From: Terrimesophilobacter sp044464485
GTDB taxonomy: Bacteria; Actinomycetota; Actinomycetes; Actinomycetales; Microbacteriaceae
Length of the DNA: 64,000 nucleotides
Assembly (NCBI GenBank): GCA_044464485.1
Contig: JBIQLG010000001.1
Location: 248,001 to 312,000 of the forward strand
Direction of reading: 5' to 3'
Translations under genes and position numbers: made by a program
Notes under the pieces: model-generated
Told to the model about the DNA's origin: nothing
Databases searched by the model: none
The model's input: only the letters and a program-made list of their open reading frames with translations
Shown here: positions 35,438 to 43,884 of the stretch, piece by piece
Numbering within the stretch: the first letter of the stretch is position 1
Layout of the letters: each line of letters opens with the position of its first letter

Positions 35438-36415
35438 TCACGGTACCAGGAGCAACTTGCCGATGTGGCGGCCGGACTCCATCTTTTCGTGCGCGCGTCG
35501 CGCGTTCTCGAACGAGAACGTCTCGTCGATTACCGGTGAGACGTTGCCCTCCGCTACGAACGGCCACGCGTGCTTTCTCACGCTCGCCATTATTGTCTTC
35601 TTCTCGTCGAGAGTGCGCGCGCGAAGCGTGCTGGCGTGGATGCTTCCCCATTTCGACATGAGGCGACCGATACTGACTGCTCCATCGACCCCGCTCTGAT
35701 TCCCGATGAGCTCGATGCGACCGCGGGACGCCAAAGCGCGAATGTTGCGTTCCAGATATGCACCGCCAATTGCGTCGAGCACGACATGGGCGCCCACGCC
35801 ATCGGTTTCCTGCATGATGCGGTCGACGAAATCCTGTTCGGTGTAATTGATGAGGATGTCGGCACCGAGTCTTCGGCACGCATCCAATTTCTCTTGGGAA
35901 CTTGCGGTAACCGCGACACGGCACCCCAGGCCCCGTGCGAGCTGTATGGCGATGGTTCCAATTCCGCCGGAACCACCGTGTACGAGTAGTGTTTCGCCCG
36001 CGCGAAGCTCGGCATTCATGACGATGGTGGACCACACGGTAGCGATCGCTTCCGGCAGCGCCGCCGCATCCTCAAGCGGTACCTGCGGCGGAACCTCGAG
36101 AAGCATCGTCGTGGGGACGCTCACTCGCTCTGCGTATCCACCTCCCGCGAGGAGCGCGCACACGCGATCTCCGACACGGACGTGCGACACGGACGAGCCA
36201 AGTGCCTGTACCGTGCCGGCCACTTCGAGTCCAGGCCATTCGGGCGCGCCTTTCGGTGGTGGGTAGTTCCCCTCTCGCTGATGGATGTCTGCGCGATTGA
36301 CACCCGCGGCGACCACGGAAATCACCACCTCGTCCGCCGCGGGCGAAGGGTCGGCCCGTTCCTCGATCCTCAGATTCGCCGGACCGCCTGGCTCCGTAAT
36401 GACTACTGCCCGCAT
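35438..36415 (-). CDS. NAD(P)H:quinone oxidoreductase, zinc-independent MDR family
   Basis: This 325-residue protein is a medium-chain reductase of the quinone oxidoreductase/PIG3 type. It has GVNRADIHQREGNYPPP, EWPGLEVAGTV, GDRVCALLAGGGYAE and the cofactor loop HGGSGGIGTIAIQLA. No zinc ligands are seen, as expected for this subgroup. The start ATG 36415 is 6 nt after TACTGT on its own strand and also has AAAGG, so it may be leaderless. It converges on gdhA with a 28-bp gap and diverges from the following hypothetical gene. Confidence 0.93.
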   Translation of the reverse strand: MRAVVITEPGGPANLRIEERADPSPAADEVVISVVAAGVNRADIHQREGNYPPPKGAPEWPGLEVAGTVQALGSSVSHVRVGDRVCALLAGGGYAERVSVPTTMLLEVPPQVPLEDAAALPEAIATVWSTIVMNAELRAGETLLVHGGSGGIGTIAIQLARGLGCRVAVTASSQEKLDACRRLGADILINYTEQDFVDRIMQETDGVGAHVVLDAIGGAYLERNIRALASRGRIELIGNQSGVDGAVSIGRLMSKWGSIHASTLRARTLDEKKTIMASVRKHAWPFVAEGNVSPVIDETFSFENARRAHEKMESGRHIGKLLLVP

Positions 36416-36421
36416 GCCTTT

Positions 36422-36450
36422 ACAGTACGCTCAGAATTAAGGCGTACCGT
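36422..36450. promoter_or_regulatory. Back-to-back -10 boxes between the quinone reductase and hypothetical gene
   Basis: On the minus strand TACTGT (36427-36422) is 6 nt from ATG 36415. On the plus strand TACCGT (36445-36450) is 7 nt from ATG 36458. Both fit leaderless starts in a 42-bp divergent gap. The -35 regions are weak. Confidence 0.4.
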
Positions 36451-36457
36451 TGTGTCT

Positions 36458-36931
36458 ATGGGGTCTGCGAACGATGTTATGGGGATGGAACACCTTCTTG
36501 AAGGAGAGTGGCGTCTCGGTGCGACCAATGTCGATGCGTGGGTGAATGGCACTCGACGTGACGCGCTGTTTCGTTTCTCCATTGAACAGGATTCTCCGCT
36601 CGTCATCACGGAAGAACAGGTGTTCACCTCGCGTGATGGCAAGGAAAAGCGCACATCGCTCACGAGCAAATACAGCCACGGTGAATTCATCGCGAAGGGG
36701 CGCAAGATCCTCGGGACCATGAGCAGGTGGACTGTCGGCGGCGCGTCGCCGGATGGATCGATTGTCGTCATTCGACTCACGCACGAACGCGGTGGCCAGG
36801 ATGGCCTGCTCGTGCTGGTTCGCAGCGATCAAGTTCGTGATGATGTGCGCACGACTATTGCGACTCAGGCGGACGAATACAGCATCGGTCCCGAGGATTT
36901 CGCCAGTTTGACCTGGCTGCCCGGCGTCTGA
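36458..36931 (+). CDS. Hypothetical small soluble protein
   Basis: A protein of about 157 residues without signal peptide or membrane helix. The frame extends upstream into the opposing gene, but ATG 36458 follows TACCGT by 7 nt and is the best start; ATGs at 36479 and 36485 are alternatives. HLLEGEWRLG near the start and KYSHGEFIAKGRKILG in the middle suggest a small beta-rich fold, as in lipocalin-like proteins of unknown function, but I do not recognise a family. It ends 31 bp before a convergent small membrane gene. Confidence 0.6.
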   Translation: MGSANDVMGMEHLLEGEWRLGATNVDAWVNGTRRDALFRFSIEQDSPLVITEEQVFTSRDGKEKRTSLTSKYSHGEFIAKGRKILGTMSRWTVGGASPDGSIVVIRLTHERGGQDGLLVLVRSDQVRDDVRTTIATQADEYSIGPEDFASLTWLPGV

Positions 36932-36962
36932 ATGAACTCAGGTAAGCGCCGAGCGTTTGTCG

Positions 36963-37310
36963 CTACTTGGTGGGCAGTTGGTACCCGTCCGGACCTTCGA
37001 ACACGAGGGGTTGATCCGAACTCGTTCCGGTACCGGAGGAATCGGTCACCGCAGGATGCTGTTCTGACTCGGCCGCTGCGGGCGCAGGGGAGCCCAGTGA
37101 AACGCTTGCCAGAAGCGCCGTTGCGAGAATGAATGCGGCTGTCGCGGCGCTCGTCGACGCGTGTGCAAACGTGAGTCTTCCTTGACGTCGCAGTCGGCGA
37201 ACGGCGATTCCCACGATGACCAGGGCAATCGCTGCCAGCGTCAGTGTTGCGGCGAACGACGGTGGGAGGGCGCTCAGGGATCGGGCCGTTGCATTCAACG
37301 CAGCAAACAT
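36963..37310 (-). CDS. Hypothetical small membrane protein behind a three-hairpin leader
   Basis: This 115-residue protein has two hydrophobic segments (~18-37 and ~50-72) joined by a basic RRLRRQGR loop, then a Ser/Thr/Pro-rich tail ending GPDGYQLPTK, probably outside the membrane. No homologous family is recognised. Its ATG at 37310 is preceded by GGAAGGAAC, which is locked inside the third hairpin of the leader. A TTGACC/TAAGTT promoter drives it alone. The elaborate leader for so small a gene is the striking point. Function unknown. Confidence 0.65.
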   Translation of the reverse strand: MFAALNATARSLSALPPSFAATLTLAAIALVIVGIAVRRLRRQGRLTFAHASTSAATAAFILATALLASVSLGSPAPAAAESEQHPAVTDSSGTGTSSDQPLVFEGPDGYQLPTK

Positions 37311-37318
37311 TGCCGGTT

Positions 37319-37386
37319 GTTCCTTCCGGGGGTGTAAGGAACACTTCCGCTCGGGTTACGGAAGTCGCACCCCGATGGCACGGGGT
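37319..37386 (-). promoter_or_regulatory. Three consecutive hairpins in a 5' leader; the last masks the SD
   Basis: Read on the minus strand, the leader has ACCCCG/CGGGGT (37386-37369, 6-nt loop), ACTTCCG/CGGAAGT (37365-37343, 9-nt loop), and GTTCCTT/AAGGAAC (37342-37319, 10-nt loop). The third 3' arm is the ribosome-binding site of the 37310 ATG. There is no U-run, so translational control is the more natural reading. No known riboswitch class is recognised. Confidence 0.6.
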
Positions 37387-37403
37387 CTTCAGGGTGCACC
37401 CAA

Positions 37404-37432
37404 AACTTACCCTACCCGCAGATGGGGGTCAA
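37404..37432 (-). promoter_or_regulatory. Promoter of the small membrane protein gene
   Basis: TTGACC (37432-37427) and TAAGTT (37409-37404) on the minus strand are 17 bp apart, predicting a transcript of ~87-90 nt before the ATG, which just contains the three hairpins. Confidence 0.65.
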
Positions 37433-37461
37433 GCATCCGCGAGGTGCAGTCAAAACATGAT

Positions 37462-39297
37462 TCAGTGCGGTGCCGTCGACGCCCCTTCGCTGACCTTGCC
37501 CAATGCGCCTTTCGAGCCTCGGCCAAGGGCGACCGAGATCGCCCCGGCTGCACGTACCAGTCCAAGGTGCGAGAGCGCCTGCGGGGTATTGCCCACCTGG
37601 CGCTTTTGCTGGATGTCGTACTCTTCCGAGAGCATCCCCACGTCGTTGCAGAATCCGACGAGTCGATCCATGAGAGGAATGGCATCCTTCACGCGACCGC
37701 TGAAGGCATACTGCTCCACGAGCCAGAATGAACAGGCGAGAAACGGATGTTCGCTGCCGGGAAGGCCATCGACGTTCGATTCGGTAAGGTACCTCTTCAG
37801 CAGCCCATCGCTGAGCAGTTCCTCTTCAATTGCTGCGACAGTGCCGAGCATGCGCGGATCGTTGTGATCAACGTAACCGATCTGTGCCAGTTGAAGCAGG
37901 GTGGCATCCACGTGGGTGCTTCCGTAGTACTGCGTGTAGGAATTGCGTTTGCGGTCGAACCCGTGTTCTTCGATATCGTCGCGAATGCGGTTCCGAATGG
38001 ACTCCCAGTGATCAGCAGGACCATCGAGCCCATAATGCCGAACTGCGCGCACGCCACAGTCGAGAGCCGCCCAGAGCATGGCCCGCGAGTGCGTGAAGTT
38101 GCGCGTAGGACCTCTCATCTCCCACATGCCGTGATCTTCGCGTTGCCAGTTCTCTTCAACAAATGTGAGCAGTGCCCTTTGGAGCGGCCACGAGAATCGG
38201 TCCTCCTTCGCGCCAATCTCGCGCGCCTTCTGCAGGGCGAGCATGGTTTCACCGAAGATGTCGCCCTGGTACTGCGTGAACGCGCCGTTGCCTTTGCGCA
38301 CGGGTGCTGCCCCCTGATAGCCGGGGAGGCTGTCGATCGTCAGCTCGGTGAGTTCGCGTTCTCCACCGATTCCGTACATGATCTGAACGTCCGCCGGATC
38401 ACCTGCAATCGCCCGCAGCAGCCAATTGCGCCAACTCCGAGCCTCAGACCGGAACCCGCGACTGAGCAACACTTCCAGGGTCGCGGAAGCATCACGCAGC
38501 CAAACAAATCGGTAGTCCCAGTTGCGAACTCCGCCCCAGTCCTCGGGGAGGCTCGTTGTGGCGGCGGCGATGATTCCGCCGGTGTCCTCATGAGTGAGAG
38601 CTCTGAGGATGAGCAAGGACCTGGTCACCTCATCTCGATATTCGCTCTCATCAAGATCGCAGCTGGAAATCCAGTCATTCCACCAGCGATTCGTCCTGCG
38701 GATGCCTTTGGAGATCTTGTAGCGCCGTGGCACTTTTCGGTGCGACGGGTACCAGGTCATGGAGAGGTCGACTGTCTCGCCCTCGTTCACGGTGAATTCA
38801 GAAACATGGGAATGGTTGGAGGGCGCGAGCTTCGGACCGCGAACGACGACGGCATCCGGACCGGCGATCGCCACAATCGCGTGACGTTTCTTCTCCTCGA
38901 TCTGGCGAACCCACGGCATGGCGTCCGCGTAGCCGAAGCGGATGCGCAATTCCTGATGCATGGTGACAGTTCCGCGAACCCCGCGCACGCGACGGATGAG
39001 GTCCGCGCGCCGATCGCCATGGGGCATGAGTTCCGTCACTTCGACTTCGCCATCCGGCGTGACCCAATTGGTCACGAGCGTGAACGTCGTACCAAGGTAT
39101 CTTCGAGTGCTCGTGGCGTTGTTGTCCACAGGCGCAAGCAGCCAGCGTCCGTGCTCGTCCTCGCCGAGCAGGGCACCGAACGTGGATGCAGAATCAAAGC
39201 GCGGAAAGCACAGCCAGTCGATGCTTCCGTTCTTGCCGACGAGCGCTGCGGTGTGGCAGTCTCCGATCATTGCGTAGTCTTCGATTGCAAGGGGCAT
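37462..39297 (-). CDS. Glycoside hydrolase family 15 protein (trehalase or glucoamylase type)
   Basis: This 611-residue cytoplasmic protein starts with the conserved PLAIEDYAMIGDCHTAALV and has SIDWLCFPRFDS. In the (alpha/alpha)6 barrel it has NWDYRFVWLRDASATLE, typical of GH15. Mycobacterial relatives hydrolyse trehalose, so trehalose turnover is the leading guess; a glucoamylase-type activity is the alternative. No signal peptide is present. GATGGAA precedes the ATG. It diverges from zwf with 41 bp between the starts, so released glucose and the pentose phosphate entry enzyme may share control. Confidence 0.9.
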   Translation of the reverse strand: MPLAIEDYAMIGDCHTAALVGKNGSIDWLCFPRFDSASTFGALLGEDEHGRWLLAPVDNNATSTRRYLGTTFTLVTNWVTPDGEVEVTELMPHGDRRADLIRRVRGVRGTVTMHQELRIRFGYADAMPWVRQIEEKKRHAIVAIAGPDAVVVRGPKLAPSNHSHVSEFTVNEGETVDLSMTWYPSHRKVPRRYKISKGIRRTNRWWNDWISSCDLDESEYRDEVTRSLLILRALTHEDTGGIIAAATTSLPEDWGGVRNWDYRFVWLRDASATLEVLLSRGFRSEARSWRNWLLRAIAGDPADVQIMYGIGGERELTELTIDSLPGYQGAAPVRKGNGAFTQYQGDIFGETMLALQKAREIGAKEDRFSWPLQRALLTFVEENWQREDHGMWEMRGPTRNFTHSRAMLWAALDCGVRAVRHYGLDGPADHWESIRNRIRDDIEEHGFDRKRNSYTQYYGSTHVDATLLQLAQIGYVDHNDPRMLGTVAAIEEELLSDGLLKRYLTESNVDGLPGSEHPFLACSFWLVEQYAFSGRVKDAIPLMDRLVGFCNDVGMLSEEYDIQQKRQVGNTPQALSHLGLVRAAGAISVALGRGSKGALGKVSEGASTAPH

Positions 39298-39338
39298 CGT
39301 TCCATCTTTGCACCGCTGAGCGGGGTTACCCTAGGCAG

Positions 39339-40715
39339 ATGCCACACGAAATTGGAACTCTCGTCATTTTTGGAGCCAGCGGAGACCTGACCAAACGTCT
39401 GCTCCTACCCGGGCTTGGGCAGCTTATTGAGAGCGGAAAGGCGTCCAAGCTTCTGGTCATCGGCGTCGGTCGTGATTCGATGTCGACAGCGGCGTGGCAT
39501 GCCAGAATTCAGAAATCGTTCGAGTCCGGAGGCGCACGAGGGGCGGCTGCGCGATCTGTTGCGAAGCGCTCGATCTATCGGCAGGCGGATGTGACCACTG
39601 CGGAAGATCTGGAAGATATTCTCGCCGCGTGCTCGGGCACGCCCGCGTTTTACTTCGCTCTGCCTCCGCACGTCACCGAATTGGCCACGGAAGCTCTCGC
39701 GAAAGTCGAGCTTCCCAAGGGAACAGTGTTTGGGCTGGAAAAACCGTTCGGCACTGATCTGAAGAGCGCTATCGCTCTCAATCGGCGACTCGTGAAAATC
39801 ATTCCGGAGCAGCACCTGCATCGCGTAGACCATTTTCTGGGCAAGTCGACGGTGCTCAACCTGCTGGGACTTCGATTCGCCAATCGTATTTTCGAACCGG
39901 TGTGGAATGCGCAAAACATCGCCAGCGTCGACATCGTTTTCGACGAGCAATTGGCGTTGGAAGGCAGGGCGGGCTACTACGACGGGGCCGGTGCCCTCGT
40001 CGATATGATTCAAAGTCATCTCTTGCTCGTCATGGCGTTGGTGGCCATGGAGGCGCCGTCGAGTCTTGACGCAGATGACCTTCGTGGGGCGATGGCCCAG
40101 GTGCTTCGTGCCACGCGCGTCATGAACGGCGATCCGAAGTCGGCGAGTCGACGCGCACGATACACCGCGGGAACCGTGGGGCGCCGAAAAGTTCCTTCCT
40201 ATGCCAAAGAGCCCGGTGTCGACCCGAAGAACAACACGGAAACCCTCGCGGAGGTGACCTTCGGAATCGAGAACTGGCGGTGGGCCGGAATCCCATTTAC
40301 TCTGCGTTCCGGAAAGGCGCTTGCGAACATCCGCAAAGAGATCATCGTGACGTTCAAGGACGTTCCTCATCTGCCCAAGGGGTTGCGCGGGAAACCGGGT
40401 CCCGCGTCGCTGCGCATTTCGCTGAGCCCGGATGACATCAGCCTCGATCTGAACATCAACGGCCAGGGCGATCCGTTCACGTTGGATCGGGTCGTGCTCA
40501 ACGCGGAATTCGGAGCGGGGGAACTCGGTCCGTACGGCGAAGTTCTGGCCGGGCTCCTCTCAGATGACCCGACACTGTCCGTTCGCGCCGACGCGATCGA
40601 AGAGTGCTGGCGGATCGTTGAGCCGGTGCTGACGGCATGGAAGAACAGTGAGGTCGCGCTGGAGGAATACCGAGCAGGTTCCTCCGGGCCCCGGCGATGG
40701 CAGACTTTGAGTTAG
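39339..40715 (+). CDS. zwf: Glucose-6-phosphate dehydrogenase
   Basis: The enzyme opens the oxidative pentose phosphate pathway and makes NADPH. The nucleotide motif FGASGDLTKR lies at residues 10-19 and the active-site HRVDHFLGK at ~165-173. The 458-residue protein is slightly shorter than the usual ~490-510. The ORF continues upstream into the GH15 gene, but ATG 39339 is 6 nt after TACCCT (39327-39332) and gives the natural MPHEIGTLVIFGASGD start. It stands alone and is not linked to tal, tkt or opcA here, which is unlike the common actinobacterial tkt-tal-zwf cluster. It is likely a second G6PDH paralogue. Confidence 0.92.
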   Translation: MPHEIGTLVIFGASGDLTKRLLLPGLGQLIESGKASKLLVIGVGRDSMSTAAWHARIQKSFESGGARGAAARSVAKRSIYRQADVTTAEDLEDILAACSGTPAFYFALPPHVTELATEALAKVELPKGTVFGLEKPFGTDLKSAIALNRRLVKIIPEQHLHRVDHFLGKSTVLNLLGLRFANRIFEPVWNAQNIASVDIVFDEQLALEGRAGYYDGAGALVDMIQSHLLLVMALVAMEAPSSLDADDLRGAMAQVLRATRVMNGDPKSASRRARYTAGTVGRRKVPSYAKEPGVDPKNNTETLAEVTFGIENWRWAGIPFTLRSGKALANIRKEIIVTFKDVPHLPKGLRGKPGPASLRISLSPDDISLDLNINGQGDPFTLDRVVLNAEFGAGELGPYGEVLAGLLSDDPTLSVRADAIEECWRIVEPVLTAWKNSEVALEEYRAGSSGPRRWQTLS

Positions 40716-40733
40716 CTGGGCGTTAACTGGAAG

Positions 40734-40750
40734 GCCCCTGTTTGGGGGGC
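40734..40750 (+). terminator. Weak hairpin after zwf
   Basis: GCCCC (40734-40738) pairs with GGGGC (40746-40750) 19 bp after the stop codon. There is no U-run, so termination would be partial. Confidence 0.35.
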
Positions 40751-40791
40751 ATCGGGCCGTATGGTGTAGTCAACAGAAACGGAGAAAAATC

Positions 40792-40956
40792 ATGAATCTG
40801 CTTCTCGCCATCATTGTCATCGTTGCCATCATCCTGTTGATCACCGGTGGGTTTGTTCAGTCACTGAACTTCCTTCTGTGGGTGGGCATCGTCCTCGCGA
40901 TCATCGCGGTTATCGTGTTTCTTGCACGGGTCATCACCGGTCGGCGCAGCGTTTAG
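40792..40956 (+). CDS. 54-residue hydrophobic membrane peptide (Lmo0937-like)
   Basis: The ORF starts MNLLLAIIVIVAIILLITGG and ends ARVITGRRSV, with two hydrophobic helices separated by FVQSLNF. Length and layout resemble the Lmo0937/DUF5670 family of stress-related small membrane proteins; that match is by eye. ACGGAGAAAAATC before the ATG is a reasonable ribosome-binding site. It is followed by a long inverted repeat that probably terminates it. This gene is easily missed because of its size. Confidence 0.75.
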   Translation: MNLLLAIIVIVAIILLITGGFVQSLNFLLWVGIVLAIIAVIVFLARVITGRRSV

Positions 40957-40990
40957 CCGCGCTGCGGCGGCATCCGCCGTGTGAGCCTGA

Positions 40991-41026
40991 CATCGGACCC
41001 CGCGACTTAGTCGTCGGGGTCCGATG
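40991..41026. terminator. Bidirectional terminator shared by the small hydrophobic gene and SIP gene
   Basis: CATCGGACCCCG (40991-41002) and CGGGGTCCGATG (41015-41026) form a perfect 12-bp stem, extended by CGAC/GTCG around a TTA loop. The loop TTA is the stop codon of the opposing siderophore-interacting protein, so the last codons of that gene are part of the hairpin. Confidence 0.75.
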
Positions 41027-41801
41027 GGTCTACGGGGGCATGATGGTCGCGACCGGATTCTCCACGCTTCCAGTAACCGTCGATCTTTACGTTGTCCCGC
41101 GGAAGCGAGAGTTCACGCCGCAAGTAGCGTCGAATGGTGACAAGCGTCGTGGCTTCACCCGCCATCCAAAGGAACGTGTTCGCATCAAGAGAGCCGACGC
41201 CGCGCAGTGCGCGTTCCAGGCCTCCGTCTTTCTCAAGCCACAGAATTCTCGCCTTGTGAACGTGCTCCGGATCAAGGTATGCGGCATCTGAGGCATTCCC
41301 GAGCTCGACGAACCCGAGGATCTCGACGTCATCCGGAAGCATTTCGATCCAACGTGCCATCGCCGGAAGTGCCGATTCGTCGGCACCGAGGATGACGCGG
41401 CTCGCTCCGGTTGGTGGAAGGCGGGAACCGCGCGGGCCCGCGATCGCGACGGAATCTCCGATGGATGCGGTGGCCGCCCACGTCGAGGCGGCGCCATCGC
41501 CGTGGAGGTAAAAATCGATATCGAGTTCGGCCGGCGCCGTGTCGTCGGCAGCCCGAAACGCACGGGGTGTGAAATCGCGCCTCACGTCATCGCCCAGAAA
41601 GACTTTGACGTGGTCTGCGGGTCCAAGGCTCACAAATCCGTCGACTTCGCTCCCGCTGAGCGTGAGCCGGCGAAAGCCCGGAGAAAGGTCGGTAATCCTG
41701 CTGATGCGCAGCATCCGCTTTACCGCGTCATGCCTTACGAGTTGGCCGGGTTCCATCACGAAGTCTCCCAAACGAATCTGCTGCCGCGGGCTCAGCGGCA
41801 T
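41007..41801 (-). CDS. Siderophore-interacting protein (FAD-linked ferric-siderophore reductase family)
   Basis: This 264-residue protein has the SIP layout: an N-terminal FAD barrel with the RDFTPRAFR flavin motif and IDFYLHGDGAASTWAA, then a reductase domain with GPRGSR and GADESALPA, and a C-terminal WMAGEATTLVTIRRYLR. Members reduce ferric siderophores in the cytoplasm to release iron. No siderophore biosynthesis or uptake genes are nearby. The start and local ribosome-binding site are unremarkable. Its stop codon lies in the terminator hairpin. It follows the App1-type gene by 77 bp on the same strand. Confidence 0.93.
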   Translation of the reverse strand: MPLSPRQQIRLGDFVMEPGQLVRHDAVKRMLRISRITDLSPGFRRLTLSGSEVDGFVSLGPADHVKVFLGDDVRRDFTPRAFRAADDTAPAELDIDFYLHGDGAASTWAATASIGDSVAIAGPRGSRLPPTGASRVILGADESALPAMARWIEMLPDDVEILGFVELGNASDAAYLDPEHVHKARILWLEKDGGLERALRGVGSLDANTFLWMAGEATTLVTIRRYLRRELSLPRDNVKIDGYWKRGESGRDHHAPVDPSDPDD

Positions 41802-41878
41802 GAACGACAGTCCACGCTATCGGACAACCGGTCGGTTGAGCGGTCATCGTGGCATTCGCGGCGCTCAGAACGCCCAGA

Positions 41879-42925
41879 TTACAAAAGGCCGAGTTTTGCA
41901 AGTTCGTCCGCGAGGCCCGCGCCATCCGGGGCTCTCACCCAGGGGACAGTGGTTTCGCGATCCGACGGTTTGATCGTTGTGCGCCCGCCTGCCAACACGG
42001 CTTCGCCGCCGGAGAGTTGCCGGATTGCCACGGCGGCGACGCGAGCCGGGTGCGTCTCGACGAAGTTGCTGTAGAGATCCTCATCGTGCTGTCCATCGTC
42101 TCCGACGAGAATCCACTGGATGTTGGGGAATTCTTCCACCAGCCGCTGCATGCTGTGCTCTTTGTGTTCGCGACCGCTGCGAAACCACCGGTCATGGGTG
42201 GGGCCCCAATCGGTCAGGAGCAACGGGCCAGGAGGGTAAAGATGCCGAGAGAGAAATCTGGTGAGAGTTGGAGCCACGTTCCATGCGCCGGTGGACAGGT
42301 AGACGACGAGCGAGCCGGGGTGGTCGCGGATCAGCTTTTCGTAGAGCACGGCCATACCGGCAACCGGGGTTCGCGCGTGTTCGTCAAGAACGAAAGTATT
42401 CCACGCGGCAAGCAGCGGCCGCGGGAGGGCGGTCACCATCACCGTGTCGTCGACGTCGGAAAGCAAACCGATCTTGGCCTCGGGGTCGACGATGAACACG
42501 GGCGCTTCGACTGGGCGGGATCCTTCCGTATGAAGCGTGATGGTGTGCCAGCCCGGTGACAGTGAAACCTCGATCACATCGTCGATGACGCCGCCTCGAT
42601 CAGCGACGATTATGTAGTCGACCCCGTTGACGGAGACGGTCACGGCGGCATCGCCGACGGGAACGCTGGTAAAGCTGCGCCAGCCGCGAATTTTTTTGTA
42701 TCGAATCTCGTCCTCGACGCCCGGTCGAGCGAGCAGAACTCGCGAGAGCACGCGAATCCAGGCCGTGGAGCCATAGCCGGTATACGGCATGACGATCGGC
42801 GTATACCCTCGGCGTCGCGCTCGACGCTCGCGAAACCGATGATAACGGTCTTCGAGCCGTGCCGGGAGTTTACTGATGGGCTCGTCCGCCGGCGAGGCAG
42901 CGGAATTCGTCGGCGGTCCCGTCAT
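41879..42925 (-). CDS. App1-type phosphatidate phosphatase family protein (DUF2183)
   Basis: This 348-residue protein contains the HAD-like motif SDVDDTVMV and later LSTGAWNV and VGDDGQHDEDLY, which complete the acid-phosphatase fold of DUF2183 proteins related to yeast App1 (phosphatidate phosphatase). A beta-sandwich segment precedes the catalytic domain. The N-terminal ~50 residues are charged. Lipid substrate in bacteria is unproven. It lies upstream of the SIP gene on the same strand. Confidence 0.9.
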   Translation of the reverse strand: MTGPPTNSAASPADEPISKLPARLEDRYHRFRERRARRRGYTPIVMPYTGYGSTAWIRVLSRVLLARPGVEDEIRYKKIRGWRSFTSVPVGDAAVTVSVNGVDYIIVADRGGVIDDVIEVSLSPGWHTITLHTEGSRPVEAPVFIVDPEAKIGLLSDVDDTVMVTALPRPLLAAWNTFVLDEHARTPVAGMAVLYEKLIRDHPGSLVVYLSTGAWNVAPTLTRFLSRHLYPPGPLLLTDWGPTHDRWFRSGREHKEHSMQRLVEEFPNIQWILVGDDGQHDEDLYSNFVETHPARVAAVAIRQLSGGEAVLAGGRTTIKPSDRETTVPWVRAPDGAGLADELAKLGLL

Positions 42926-43118
42926 GGAACCAGTCTTTCATGCCCGGCCGTACCCCTCGTGCACCCGGAGATGCTCGGCGATCCTGTGAATCTGTTCTTT
43001 ATTTCGGTGCTTTGTGGATTTTTTGGGCGCCCCTGCCATGCAGCGCGATAATATTTCTCCGTTCATTCCAGATGGATGTGGACCGCCACGATGTGGCTCA
43101 ATCGAGATGGAGTTGACT

Positions 43119-43745
43119 GTGACCGAATCGACAACACTTCTTCGAAATGAGCCGATTCAGGCGCGGAGCAGTGCGCGGCTGTCCAGCTTGCTCGATGCCG
43201 CCGCTGCGACAATCGACAAGGTGGGCTGCGAACGGCTGACCACCGCGATGGTGGCGGAGCGCGCAGGGGCATCAATTGGGACCGTTTACCGGTACTTTCC
43301 TGATCGCATCGTGGTTCTTCAGAGCGTCGCCGCGCGAGCATCCGACCGGTTTTCCACTCGAATCGACTCGGCACTCGACCACAACTCGCTCGTGGACTGG
43401 TGGTCCGTCGTCGAAAAGGTCATCGACGAGTTGGTGAAAGCATTTTCGTCCGAGCCGGCATTCGCGGCGCTTCGGTTCGGCGACGTCCTCGATCTGCGCC
43501 CACGTGAAAACCCTTCCTCCGGATATGCTGCGCTTGCGGGGAATCTGGCTTCGGTTCTGGAATCCCGATTCGGAATCCGTGCAGAGGGCAGGCTGGCATT
43601 TCGACTGGAAGTGGCACTGACCCTCGTGGATTCGCTGTTGGCGCGAGCATTCGCTCACGCCTCCAAAGGTGAAAAAGCATTCATCGACGAGGCAAAGTCT
43701 GTTGCGCGCACGTATCTGGAGCGCACGATTACGAGCGCGTCGTAA
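43119..43745 (+). CDS. TetR family transcriptional regulator upstream of the second osmoprotectant importer
   Basis: A 208-residue TetR-type repressor. The HTH lies at ~residues 42-65 with LTTAMVAERAGASIGTVYRYFPD. The C-terminal domain has WWSVVEKVIDELVKAF and ERTITSAS at the end. GTG 43119 is chosen because GGAG lies 6 nt upstream; ATG 43107 and an extension to 43014 are alternatives. It stops 139 bp before the osmoprotectant ABC operon in the same direction, and a repeat-rich gap separates them, so it may regulate that operon. This is inferred from location only. Confidence 0.85.
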   Translation: MTESTTLLRNEPIQARSSARLSSLLDAAAATIDKVGCERLTTAMVAERAGASIGTVYRYFPDRIVVLQSVAARASDRFSTRIDSALDHNSLVDWWSVVEKVIDELVKAFSSEPAFAALRFGDVLDLRPRENPSSGYAALAGNLASVLESRFGIRAEGRLAFRLEVALTLVDSLLARAFAHASKGEKAFIDEAKSVARTYLERTITSAS

Positions 43746-43755
43746 CGTCACAAAA

Positions 43756-43788
43756 GTCTGGGAATTCCACCAATCGGGAATGCCAGAC
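43756..43788. promoter_or_regulatory. Inverted and direct repeats in the TetR-ABC gap
   Basis: GTCTGG (43756-43761) and CCAGAC (43783-43788) form an inverted repeat enclosing two near-identical nonamers, GGGAATTCC (43760-43768) and GGGAATGCC (43776-43784). They could be a TetR operator or a weak terminator. I cannot decide from sequence. Confidence 0.35.
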
Positions 43789-43884
43789 GCTCCGAATAGT
43801 GTTTGAATGTTTCGTTTGGTGCTCGTTAGGCGTTCACCGAAACAGCACGACACTGATTCGAAACCCGGTTGTGACGAGGAATGG

